This document shows, piece after piece, positions 11,422 to 24,461 of a stretch of 64,000 nt of DNA. The notes below the pieces were generated by a model. The model did no database searches. It saw only the letters and a list, made by a program, of their open reading frames with translations, and was not told where the DNA came from. Numbering within the stretch: the first letter of the stretch is position 1; every line of letters begins with the position of its first letter. A program made the translations under genes and the position numbers. The stretch spans positions 30,228,458-30,292,457 of the forward strand of contig NC_134884.1 in NCBI RefSeq assembly GCF_041734735.1. Direction: 5' to 3'. Origin of the DNA: Babylonia areolata. Taxonomy: Eukaryota > Mollusca > Gastropoda > Neogastropoda > Buccinidae.

Positions 11422-14410
11422 CCCACCAGTTTGGATTGAAACCATGGCACCAGTACAATAAAGAAAGCATTTGTGTTGAAAATGACAGAATTTTGAATGT
11501 AGTCCTGTTGCCATGGAAAAAGAGATAAGAACCAAAGTGGAAGTGTCAAATTTGGATAAACAACATTTTGAAGCTCAGCCAGCATCATGGTGCTTACAAT
11601 AACCTGATCAAAGTACTTGGTTTTAGAGATCTCTTAAAGAAACATATGCAGCTAAAAACGGAGCAGTGTGTTCAAGTAATAGACCTGGTAGAGGGGAATC
11701 TCACTGCACACTGCACCAGCTGAGAAGGCATCTGCCCAAAGAATGGTAAACTTTGCATGCATTGTCAAAAAGTTCATTTCCTTGTGAAAAAGAAAAGTTT
11801 TGCAAGAAAGTTTATGTGAAGATCTGGTCCATGAATTCAAGCTTGGAAAAAAAAAGAAAAAAGGTTGATGCCAATTTTTTTCTTTCAGTGTGGAGTTCAC
11901 ATGTGAATTTCGGGTCTATGGAATTTCACCTTTATTCTTTACTACTGACTAAAATATACTGGCATGTGTGTGCACAGGCGTATGTTTGAATGTGAAGGAA
12001 AGTGTTTCTGTATGTGTATGTGTGTGTAGTGTTTTCTGTCAATAGTACATACAGTGATACACACACATAAATCCAATCCGCAATATAAAAATTTGTACTG
12101 AGAAAGTAGAAAACTGAACACACAACAATCAATATGACTGTTATTTTGTTTAAGTTTAGCAAGAAAAAAAACAAACAAAAAACCAAAAACAAACAAACAA
12201 AAAAAACAACAACCCAGTATCAATGCTTAACCTTCTGCACTCATGAAATATGTTGGATTTCCTTTAGCTTTCCCCTTGCCATCCAGCACTTTTGTGTAAT
12301 CTTAATACATGAACTCAACATGATGCAATGCAAACACCATTTCAAATGGGCTGGAAGAGTGATGCATCTTTTGCTATGCATCACAGTTACCAGCACATCT
12401 TTCCTGTATACTGTCCCACAAAACACACACACACTAATACAAACACAAACTGGTATACTACCTACAAAGGTAAGTGCAAACCTGCAAACACAGGTACACC
12501 CTGAAGAATACAAGTCTCTTTTTTCAAACATGGCATGCCAATCATTTTCATACAAAATTTACAGGATATATAAATATTTCAACAGAATTATGAAATTAGC
12601 TGCCTGTCAAGAGAAGGCTGAACTTTTCACACTTTTAACCAAATATATGAAATACACAACGCAGCATTTCATTTCAATGACAATCCTCATCCCACCCAAC
12701 CAAATACATGGGACATTACATCTCCCATTTTTCACTTAAGATCACAGGTATCTGGCAGTAAAAAGTATCACAAATTTCCTTCATGAACCTAACTGGTAGC
12801 TTTTAATCAAACCAATTCCTTGCTTGATGGGAAAGTTGCTGGAGAAACTGGACTTCAACATTAAGTCATTTTCAGGAAAGGTGTTGGATAATCTAACTTC
12901 GCTAATCAAATTAAATCATCAAATTAAATCATTTTCTTATCTATTAAAAAAACAACAAACAAAAACAAAACAAAAAAAACACAACATTTTACAGCATGCA
13001 GTATTCATACATCTCTTGTTTGGTTATTGTTCATATGTTCAACTCTGGTTTGAAGTTTTGTGGAGGAACTGGAGGGAAAAAGCTTCTGTAACTAAACCTA
13101 AAAATCAGTTTTCTGTTTTTATCTTGCTAGCAAAATCGCCTGTGACAAAAGGTGACTTCTTTTCCTTCTCTGCTTGTGATCTCAGTTAAGGTTACACATA
13201 TTTTCCATATTTAGAAACTGTAGCAAACATCAGAGGCAAGCAGCAATGAGTACAATGACTGCTGCATATTCCTACATTTAGTCAACTTTAAAGAGGGTCA
13301 TGAACAATTTTGTATTGTCCTTGTTCTGTTAATTTATTCCTAATTTTGTCAGTAAACTGAAAGGCAGACCCCCCCCCCCCCCCATATTTAAACAGGCAAC
13401 CCAACGGATTATTTCAATATTATTCTGACAGAAAAAAAACCCCTATTCTTTCCCTAACACACAAGAAATCAAGTTCTCAAGTTGTACTCCAAGCAACTTC
13501 AAAAGGTTTTTAAATCACCAACCATCTGTACTGGACATACAAACATCTGTGTACATGAAGTTGAACCTAAATGAAATAAAATCTTTGCCATTATTTTCAG
13601 ATCTGCATTAACAGAGGAAAGGGGAGAAGGGTGAGTGTGGGCAAGGATATACAGCAACAGTGATTACCAGTTACCCACTCTTTCTTTCCTGAATGAAATT
13701 GTGATACTTGTTGACTCCAAATACCTGTGGTTCAAATTTCCACACCAAAAATGTAGATATCCTATGATTGTATGAATCACACAGCATGGTTCCACATTCA
13801 TACAACTGATTTGAAATTAAAAAAAAAGAAAGAAAGAAAAAAAAAAAAAAAAACGAACTAATGTACACATATGCAACCAATTTTAATTTTTACATTATAA
13901 AATACTTTTTTTTTTTTTTTTTTTACTTGTTTCAGTTACCAGACTGAAGTGGTGATGAATGAAACAACATAAAATCAAGTGAATGGTAACCTTACTCTGA
14001 AACTGCATATTCAAGACAAATTTCCGCCAATCAGAAGAAAACTTTAGAGGAGCAGGATATCTATGCAAACAAAGCCTGTTATCTTAGGTGTTCACACTGG
14101 ACATACTTCTTATCTCAAATTCATTCTAATTCTGATTTAATTTCCCTATTGAAAGTTAGTTAAAAACATACAAGCAGCATACAAATGTATAAAAACTGGT
14201 GGAAGAGTATCTAAAAAAGGAGTGGGGTGGATATGTAGGTGATCAATGTGAAAAAGAGATTGAAAAATAGGGAGACAGAAAAAAAAACAAGTTTTCAAGA
14301 ACCTGAACATGTCTTAAAAAACGTTTTCAGTTTTTCTTTTATCTGAATGTCTATATGACAGCAAGAGCCACCTGTGAAAGACATTCAAGACGGTGCAGAA
14401 TTATTTCATA
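8736..14410. other. No gene seen; repeat-poor AT-rich DNA
   Basis: Contains poly-A/T and poly-C/G tracts (for example 11383-11417 and 13373-13383) and CA runs, but no exon, tRNA or known element. A 201-codon plus-strand frame at 12134-12739 is low-complexity at its start and matches nothing I recognise. Part of the region could be TAF4 3' UTR if that transcript is very long. Confidence 0.45.
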
Positions 14411-14943
14411 TGAATGATGATGAAATGGATACTTATATAGCACCTATCCTTGGTTGGAGACCAAGCTGTAAGCGTTTTACATACATAGTCATTTGCACAA
14501 CAGGCTGCCTACCTGGGTAGAGCCGGCTAATGGCTGCCACTGGGCACCCATCATTCATTTCCTGTGCCATTCAATCAGGTTCAGTCAAGCAGACATAAGC
14601 ATACACACTCATGGAGACATGTAACATTTTATGTGTATGACCGTTTTCTTCATTCACTCTGTCAGGAAGCCATACTCCATTTTCGGGGGTGTGCATGCTG
14701 GGTGTGTTCTTGTTTCATTAACCCACCCAACATTGGATTACATGATCTTTAACGTGCCTATTTGATCTTCTGCGTGCGTATACACTCGAAAGGGGTTCAG
14801 GCACTAGCAGGTCTGCACAGATGTTGACCATGAAGATCGGCAAAATCTCCACCTTTTACCCACCAGGAGCTGTTACTGAGATTTGAACCTGGGACCCTCA
14901 GATTGACAGTCCAATGCTTAAACCACTCGGCTATTGCACCCGT
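14411..14943 (-). repeat. tRNA-derived SINE, about 530 bp, with LINE-like tail
   Basis: On the minus strand the head has box A TAGCCGAGTGG (14926-14936) and box B-like GGTTCAAATC (14881-14890), then a central block shared with 25275-25637 (TTTTACGTGTATGACCG and TTCGGGGG on the plus strand), then a 3' part ending in TATATAGCACCTATCC and a GATGATGA-type tail. That tail resembles the 3' end of the L2-like LINE at 28150. No clear target duplication was found. Confidence 0.85.
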
Positions 14944-14945
14944 TA

Positions 14946-17900
14946 AATCAAGCTGTGAAAGAATGACTGAACATTAATTCAATTGCCAATGTAAGACACC
15001 TATAAATGAAAATTACTCCAGTGATCAATAAAAAAAAGTTACTGATGATGATTTTCCCCCCAATGTCTGTATCAAGACTTCAAGTCTGAAAAGGTGTGGA
15101 TTCTTATTTTTAGTAGTAGAACTAGAAGTATTTTACCATTTCACATTTAATCTAAATAACATGTCTATAAGTACTGGCAGTATTCTGACTATGAAGGCTA
15201 TAGGCCCAGTATCATGAAACAGATTTCTTGCTTCTCCAGTTTGCTATTCAACTTAAGGAAAACAGCCTGTCTGTGCTCACCAAGGACTGTGCTGGTGTTT
15301 ATGTCAAAGAATACTATCATCTGGTGGATCACCCAACACAAAAATGCATAATTAAGAAAAATCTAAAAAATCATTCATTCTTTTGACTATTTTTACTTGT
15401 GGGTGTAAACGATGCACTGTAAATTGTCATTTACAAACATGATCCCTCCACAACTTGCCTGCATCAAAACTCCAGTTAGTATTTGAAACACTGTTGTTTT
15501 CTAATAATTTTTTTTAATCTACTTGTGGCAGTTTCCATTACTGGCACAAAGTACTTCAAATTATTCTTCAGTACTCTGGTATTTTTCTACCAAATTAATG
15601 CCTTAGAGAAAAGATCTCTTCACATATAATTAATTTAAAAAAAAATGAGCGTTGAAGTGTTGATTTGAAAAATCATTGTTTTTCAAATACTGTAATCATT
15701 GCTGAAACTTCTGCTGTCTTTAAGCTTAAGCATCTTCATAAAAGCTATGTCCAGGAAAGTTTCCTCAACATTTTTTCAGTTTGGTTTCTCTTGCATCCTT
15801 TTTCCCCCATTGTTTACTCACTCAACATTCAATCTTGATTAGATTTCCACTTATTCAGTATATGAGGTTGACTTAAAAAGCTATTCTATTAAGTTAATTA
15901 ACTTTGCTTGACTTCTTAAATTTCTATCCTTTTTTTTAAAAATCAAATTCACAGAAATGTACTGAAAAAATTTAAATCGATGGCAAATTTTAAACATCCG
16001 TCAATTACTTCATATGGTGTTTTTTTTTTCCAGTCAGCTCTGACCTCTCTTCTATCTTTTCCCAAGTACATACATATATGAATGTATGTATACATGTGTT
16101 TCTGATGCATGTTTCAATTTGACAGAGGAAAACAAATTCAACTGCAACAATTAAATTACAAGATTTGTTGTAAAATTAACACATACTCATAAATATTTCC
16201 CCTATTATCATTATTTTTTTTTCAACAATAAAAAGAAAAGTAACTGTCTGTTAACCCACAATAAAGAGTTGTCTCTGTGCACTGTTTCTCTCTCTCATAT
16301 CTAAATGTAAGTTTTAGGGTTTATATCTTCTAATTAATGTAGCCAGGAGACAGAAATTAGTCACTAATGCCATTAACTTCACAACTAGACATATCTGTAT
16401 CATCCACCAGCCAATGGGATTACTAGCACACTTTCTTGACAATTTCTTAATTCACACTTGTGCATTCATTTTGGAGAGAAAAACAGATAATGGCAGATGG
16501 TGTCTGGGCTAACAGAGGATAAAAAGAAAACAGGGTGAAGAGGAGAGGAAGTGCGTGCGGACACACGCGCAAGGGGGTAGGGGTGGGGGTAAATAATGTT
16601 TATTCAAACGAACAAACTACTGGATGAGTGAAGTGAAATAAAGAAAATTCTGAGTTAAGATATGAGCACTAAATACATACTCAGAACTTTATAACCCTGC
16701 TTCAAATGTGACCTAAGTACCAAAGCAAAGAAACAAATAAGACACCCCCCCCCTCCCAAAAAATGAACATCATAAATGACAATTTACCAAGTTACTATCT
16801 TTCAAGTTATTATCTTTATGTCAGAACAAATTATCCCCATCCCTGGATATCAAAACAGGAGTGATGAAATTTTGAATACTGGCACACATTAATACACAAA
16901 CAAGACAAACAAAACAAAAAACAACAACAAAAAAACACCCCCAAACTTCGTATTGTTACTTATGATGCCACCTCTCAGATACTGAGATCAGCCTTGGAAA
17001 TGTTCCCAATCAGATGTGACAAGAACAAACTGAAGCCGTTTTCACATTCCTTTTGTTCCCCCCATGCACCACCTGTAAAAACGTACACCCACACACGTGT
17101 ACACATACACGACTGTATCCTTTTGAGGACACAGATTCAGCAGTAGTGAAGGTCATGTCATTATACTCGATGCACAGTGGACACCTGCCTGCTTGCCTTG
17201 ATTAAGTACACACTGCAGATGAGAGATGCAGCACAGCTACCCCAAGTCGCACCACAGAAATATCTGCCTGCAAGACTCCTCACTTGGCCAGAATGGTGTT
17301 AGGAAAACTTGAGCACTAGTATGTTCTGTTCAGTGAGATTTTGGGATGAAGCGGAGTCTCTCTGCAGAATGCCTGAAGGTGAAGAGCAGTTCTGGTGACT
17401 GTGTTGGAGATCTGTATGTAGGGCTGACACCTGAAGCTGCAGGTCACACAACATTCCCCATTCCTGATCCACACCAGTTTCTCACAGCGCAAACTCTGTC
17501 CCCAAAACAACGCGCATGTCCAATCAGACTACACTTCTCCTCTTGTAAAAATTAAATCTGTATTTACTTTACTTAAAATCTTGTTGGTCTCACAGATTTC
17601 ACAATAGTACTTTCAGGTTCTCACAATGCTGCTGTTGTTAAAACTGCACAAGTCATTCCATTCCAACTCTTCCTTTGGAGTGGACATCACAGCTGACTTG
17701 TGTAACAAGAAACAAAATTCACAACTTTTCTTCACTGTCCATTTGAAGTCTTTCCATCTTTCCTGATGCTCTTCACATCAATCAGCTGCAGTTAGTGCTT
17801 TTACAGCCACAGTCCAGCCAGACACAATTCTGGAGATGCGCAACTGATAAACCAGGGCCCTAAACCCAATGTCTCCTTCACCATGAGCAAGTGTCCTGTG

Positions 17901-18015
17901 TGGGCCAGCAAATAATGAAACGGCAGCTGCAATCACACTGGAGACTTCAGCTCCATGGTTTTGTTTCCACACAGTCACAACAGTTTACTGATACACTTTG
18001 ACTAGGCACACGTTT
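14946..18015 (-). other. Non-coding DNA after the TAF4 stop, probably 3' UTR at least in part
   Basis: No exon-like reading frame and no recognisable repeat are seen apart from poly-A/T runs. By position it must begin as the TAF4 3' UTR on the minus strand. A minus-strand AATAAA lies at about 16598-16603, but nothing shows it is used. The true transcript end cannot be fixed from sequence alone. Confidence 0.45.
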
Positions 18016-18129
18016 TCATTTCAGGAATGTTCTGTATAGCAACTGAGATTTGCATAATGAGCGGTCTGACTCCATCACAAACTGTAAATCTTTCATGATC
18101 ACACGCTTGATGCGAGGCCGCCCAATCAC
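18016..18129 (-). CDS. TAF4: TAF4 exon 12 (C-terminal end and stop)
   Basis: There are 114 bases including TGA at 18016-18018, encoding VIGRPRIKRVIMKDLQFVME, then SDRSLCKSQ and LLYRTFLK. This fits the family's conserved C-terminal part (human QRITRVNLRDLIFCLENERE, ending LLYKAFLK). The acceptor is TTCACAG. Confidence 0.96.
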   Translation of the reverse strand: MIGRPRIKRVIMKDLQFVMESDRSLCKSQLLYRTFLK

Positions 18130-21100
18130 CTGTGAAGACAAAAACACATTTTGTAGGCTTAGTATTTTATTTTATCAAACAAATACTAGACAAATAATTT
18201 TGGTTAGAACAGGTGAATAGGAAATGAAAGGTCTTAATCTCAACCGAAATGGATGATGTGGTATGATGAATGTTTATATGCATTTTCTCACACATACAGA
18301 CAGACAGAAAAGACAGACTGACAGACCACATCAACCTGCTCATACAGATCAGTGTATTGGTCCAAACACATACTCGTATAAAGTAGTCTAAACAATTTTA
18401 GTGTTTTACTTTTCTTGACATTGGAAGTGCATGGAAAGAAGTATTGTTAGGAGTACAAGTCAGAGTTGAATATCCTGTTGAGATTTCCATCAAATTTTTT
18501 ATAGTATTTATAGCCAGAATTGATACGACATCAAAACATAATACACAAGATGCTCATTTCTCACAAATCCATACCACACCCTCATAATATTCTGTTGGAA
18601 CACCGCATTTTGCAACAACAGTGGTGCGAAGCTGTCCTCAAAATGATCTTTTATTTCAATGGTACATCCAAAAACTCCATGAATTTCCAAATGAGAAAAT
18701 AACTAATTCTGAAGATACAGGTTTTAAAGATTATCTATGTTTGTGCTTTTGAGCAAATTCTGAACCTATGTATTCATCAGCAAGGAAAACACCCTGAAAT
18801 TACCTCAGCGAGAAAAAATGTTATGAACCCACCCAACAAAACACAGGTGGGTCTCCAAGGAAACAAAAACAAAAAAGTAAATGCAATAATAAATGAGTAC
18901 TTACAGATTGCCTGTTGGTGGAGGAGGAAGGTCCGTTGCTTAGACTTCCTGTACTACTGCTGCCCTGTAATACAAAGACAGTCTTGTCAAATGTGTAGAT
19001 CACAAGGGTTATTAACTTTTTTAAAAATCCGTGTGGACTTTCAATCATCACACTCCAATCCCTCTGCACATTGAACGCCTGTCTTCACAACAAATTAATT
19101 AATTAACAACGCTAGAGTAAAGCCTGTGATATGCTGCTGTGTCATTTAGCAGAGTTCAGTTGTGATGTTCTGATCCAATACACACAGGACGCAATCTTTT
19201 ATTGTTCTAAATCCCCCTAAAATAAAGTTACTCCATAACACAATCAAGGTGGCAAAACATTTCATTATAAAATGCCACTGTAATTAAAAACAAACTATTT
19301 CAATCAGTTGATCTTTTCTGGCAAAAACAGACAGGCCAACAGAGAGAGAAAGAACAAGATGTGGAAAATGAAAACTGAAAGAGAGAGACAACCAGCACAG
19401 TGACTGTGAGATCAAAGAACTGCACACACGCACGCACGCACACACACATATAACAAAAGGAAAATTGCCGCCACAAAATCTCTAATAAGAACAACTAAAA
19501 ATGAGAACCCTACAATTTAGTTGAAATGCATGTTTGGAAACACTTTGAGAGGTCCCATCCAAAATACGTGAATTTTACAATTATCAGTGAAAAACAATTC
19601 CACATAATCAGAAAAATAGCATCCTTCAAGTGTAGAGGGAAAACTAATACTTTAAAAACAATATATGCTACTACTAGGAATATCACATGCATTCATAAAC
19701 AAAACATCAAACTGAACATGTCCTTACCAGCAATGCTATAAAGCAATACATCTGATTACCTTCAAAACACTCAGCTCAAAACATTTTTTATTCACCAACT
19801 TTAATCAATTATTTTTGTGAAAAGACATAACAACTACACACAATCAAACAATTTCACAAACACATCCACACAGATAAACAATGGACAAAACTCACATGTA
19901 AACTGGAGTCATCCATGTCTAATTTTCGTTTTTTCCGAGGCCCAATGGCTGCCAGAGCAGTGAGGTTGGCCTCTCGCTGCCGCACTTCCTCAGCTTCTGC
20001 CTGCTGCATTTCCTTCGCCCTCTGCTTTAGTCGCAGCTGCTCTGGATCCTCGTTCTTTGAACGACTCTGCACACATGAGGTTTTAGTCAGTCAGAGATTT
20101 AATTGCATCAATGTTAAAAAGCACAGGAAATTGTCATAGTTATGTTCATTCACTCATCCTTGTGTACCACAGCATATCATCCAAGACTGAAACACATTCA
20201 ATAAATGCACCACACTTGCAAAGCAACAGAATAAAAAAACCAAAACAAGATAAATAAAAACAGAAAGGCAAGTGTACAGTTCAGTTGAACTTCTTTTAGA
20301 TCTCTGATTAATCTCAGTAGCTAAAAAAAAAAGAAAAAAAAGAAGAAAAAAAAAAGAGGGAAACACTGAAGTGATATTTCTTGGAGTGGCATCTGACCTT
20401 GACAGATCATATGATTGATAATATTGACAGCTCTATAAACTAATTTGATATTTTTCAGGTGACATTTGATGTAGATAGATAAAAAGGTTGACAATGTTTA
20501 TAGCTGAATAAATAATGACTTTTTTGAAACAGGTACTTTGAAAAACTTTGGAGCAAACTATACGGGGAAAGAAAAAGCTGAACAATCTCTATTATTCAAA
20601 ACAACTTCACAAACATTCTGACTGGAAACCATCCTTATAACATATCATCAAGAAACTGTTGTTGCTTTTTATCAAAAGATGCCCTTTTGAATATCTATTA
20701 ATTTAGAAAATATGAAATAAATCACACTGCAGACAGTACGACTGAGCACAGTATGATTATACAGAGCGAGATAAAATATATCAAACTCCGTACCTTGATG
20801 GCTCTCAAAAGCATCTCTCTCTCCTGTTCTTCATGACGCTTCTTCTCCACTTTGTCGAGCTCTTCTAAGAACTTCAGTTGATGGCGTACATCTGAGGTCG
20901 ACTCAAAGCGTGGATCCATTTTGTAGATCTCAATCCTGTGTTCCGCAATAGTGGACAGCTTGCTAATCCAGTCCCGCAACACATGTTCTGTGGCGTGGGA
21001 GATTATCCGTGACACCTCAGGGGAAACACCCTCAAGGCCCTGCTTCTTGGCTGCAAATGAAAAGGGGAATCTTGTTGATAACAACTGTTTTTCCAATCTC

Positions 21101-24100
21101 ACATACACTTTTTATCCTCTTTCTCAATGTGACCTATAAAAAGGCAAAAACAAAATAAAAAGAACCAAATACTTCGAGGCTCACATGCCGACAGAAAAAT
21201 ACACAAAAAAACAAACAAGAGGCAAAAGCCTTCAAGACTCACTTGTGCTTCGCGTTTTATCCAGTAAAGGAACCATGAGAAGAAATAAAAAAGGAAGAGA
21301 TTTAAAAAAATTGTTGAAAAGTGCTCTGTTTTAAATATGATTTAAAAAATAAGCTTGGAAGAACCCCCCCTCCAAAAAAACAAAAAACAAACCCACACTA
21401 ACACACACACAAACGCATGCGAGCAGGATCAAATCATGCATGTTCGTTCCGAAGCAAGCAGACTAGCCCCCACTGCTGCGATGCATCTGACGTCGTTCTT
21501 CTTTGTGCAATAAATAGATGCGACTGTAGTGGACGAATTAACACTGTTTCAATCATGTTTTTTGTGTGTTTTATCATATCTCGATTATTCGTTCATTTCG
21601 GCAGTAAATGAGATGTTGCCATCGCTTCAAGCCCACCGTAACACATGGTAGAACTCTAGATCTCCACTGACAAACCAGTCTACATATGGCTGGAAGAAAC
21701 GATTGATTCAATTTTTCTTTTATGTTCATTCCAGTTAATTCAGTTTCCACTTCAGAATATTTATATGCAGTAAAGACATTGATGGTGTAGTTAGTATCAT
21801 TGTATGTCTTCTGTCCTAAATTTGTATTTCTTTCCTTTTAATTGTAAACAAGAAAAACGAGGTTGTCGTCTTTTAACATGACCTACCTTCTAGAAGGCCT
21901 AACTCAGTGGGAAGCGGTTTTTAGAATTTTCGGATTTCAGAACTTATATCAATGAAATTAACTGTTAATGATTAAAAAATATGGCATAATTCCGGAGACT
22001 TACAACCTGTTATTGGTGTGACTGTGAATATATTTTTTGATACTATGTTTAAGCCAAATTTGGTACTGGCAGATATGGTATTTCCAGAGAAAATGGCAAT
22101 GCTTAAGTTTACCACGAACACACAGTAACCGAACACTGGGTTAAAACATACACTTACTTTGTTTACACAAGTAAGTCAAAAACCAATAACCGAACAATAA
22201 AATTACCAAATCTGATCTTTGCGTTTACCTACATGAAATATCTTAACATGTCACAGTTTACTTGTCCGAAGTTCGGAGATCTGGTCTTATTGTTCACATT
22301 CTGGAAGAGACCGCTATAAATAAATGCTACTTATAAACAGATTTTTCTTCAATGGCTATTAACATGGGAAACTTTTGATTCAAGTACCCGTGATACTCAG
22401 TTGCATGTGGACTTACCTGCAGCAGCAATGCGACTGGTCAGAACATCCTGTGGAAGGAATGTTTTGTCCTGGCACGAGCGGATTTGCGAACCAATCAGTT
22501 CTGAGTTTGTTGCCAGAATATTCTTGGATTCCTCTGACAGGTTCACTCCACCCATGGTGGCCACATCGTTGATATCATCATTGTCATCTCTGCAATGGAA
22601 GAAAAAAAAAAAGCTATAAAAGTAAAATGGAGACCAAACTTATGGCAGGGTTTAAAACAGAAATCAAACAAGAAGAAATCTGCATTCCCTTTTTCGGTAA
22701 ATTGGACTTTACTTTGCAAACACTTTGTCACCTGATATGAACTATATCCCCTCCACTTAGAAAGCAGACCCGATGTGTTCCCTCATGAGATTAGATTCAA
22801 ATGTTTAATTCTTTTACGAAGAATATGTTCCACGTTCTACCAACTAACTGACATTAACCAGTATTTTTAAACTTCTAAGTACACCAAGACATCCCACTCT
22901 GATTAGAGATAAATGCTTTCCCTCCCTTTTTATATTTCTGTTCAGACATTTTTCAAACATATTAGTGTTATACTTAGTTTTGTTGCTGTTATACTTAGTT
23001 TAGTCACTATCTATTGTCACTATCTGAATATACTATCTATATTAAAGTAAGATCAATCAGCCATGACAAAAGGAAATTTTCTATCTAAAATTACGTTTAA
23101 GGTGGACCACGGCATAGGTTTTTCACCAAAAATCATTAAAAAACGTGTTTTGGGATTATACTTGTATTTGGTCAAATAATGTCTCTTCTTTGCATTTCTG
23201 TCAACCATTTTGCTCAATTTGACTGATTTCATTGCAAATAAAATCATTTTCTGACATGGGTGTGTGTGAAGTTTGAGCGAATGTGACAAAAAAATCAAAG
23301 TTTGCATCGATTTGGACGGCCTGGTGCTCGCGATCTGGTTTGGAAACCCCCACTTATTTGGTATCAGTGTGAAGGTCATTCACCGGTCTGTCCTCTCATT
23401 CCTATTTCCTGAGGAAAATTCCACTCACGGAAACACACGAAGAGCAAATCCGAAGGAACCCGAGAAGCATTTTTGAGGGATTGTGGCTGAGTCGAGGTTT
23501 CTGATTGGCTTGTCGGAGTAAAAAAATAGCCCATTGGCCGAATCGGTCATGTGACTTTTTCCAAGATGGCATCTGTTTTCTTCATGATTTCAATTGACAC
23601 ACCAGTTGCTTAAGATTTTGATCGAAATTTTCTATTACAAGTCACGGACAATGCCAAAACACGTTGGATAGAAGTTTAGGACTGTCTTTGCATTCGGCAA
23701 AAGGAAGAGAAAGCGTAAGATTACAACACAAGCTGAAAAAAAAGCCTGCCGAAACAGCGACCGACTTAGCGGTGCCTTCGACATCTACGGGCATCAGTGA
23801 AAGCACTCCGCTTCTCAGTTCGAAGAGAAAATTGGACGTTTTCACCAGAAAACATGTGTGAACGGGTGACAGTGACCCCAGTTCAGACAAAGAACCACCA
23901 TAAAAAAATATTGCATCAGTTCCTGAAGTACAACTTCACTCGGGACAGCCACAATCCTCACAGAACATCATCGTTGACGTGTCAATGTTGGACTGCTTGG
24001 TGTCGTCAGTTCATTGTGAAAAATGCGAAGCAAAGGTTTGTGGAAATTGATATAATAGTCTACAGATATATAATATTTAATATATATAATTCTATTTTAT

Positions 24101-24127
24101 TTCATTTTGTGAGTTTTTGTTACGTTT

Positions 24128-24167
<40 letters not shown>

Positions 24168-24379
24168 CCATTCGAATACCTTCTTTTTTTGTGAGCCCAT
24201 TAATTTACTTTTTTTTTTTTTTTCAAATTCTTTGATTTTTGTTTTCAGAGGCAGTTTTTATTTTTCTCAAGTATTGAAATACTTTTCCCAGTAATATTTC
24301 TGTGGATTTTTACTGAGTCTGACATACTGTTTGTGTGTGTGTGTAAAAAACTGTCAGTCTGAGTCTCTTTATTCTCTCT

Positions 24380-24419
<40 letters not shown>

Positions 24420-24423
24420 CTGT

Positions 24424-24461
<38 letters not shown>

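Noticed and set aside
12134-12739. 201-codon plus-strand open frame
   Set aside because: It starts in an A-rich run, has no domain I recognise, no splice or promoter context, and lies in AT-rich non-coding DNA; it is probably chance.
14880-14943. tRNA gene candidate
   Set aside because: Box A and B are present but the sequence runs into a conserved SINE body and the stem pairing is imperfect; the same applies at 2890-2972, 25560-25637 and 36910-36978.
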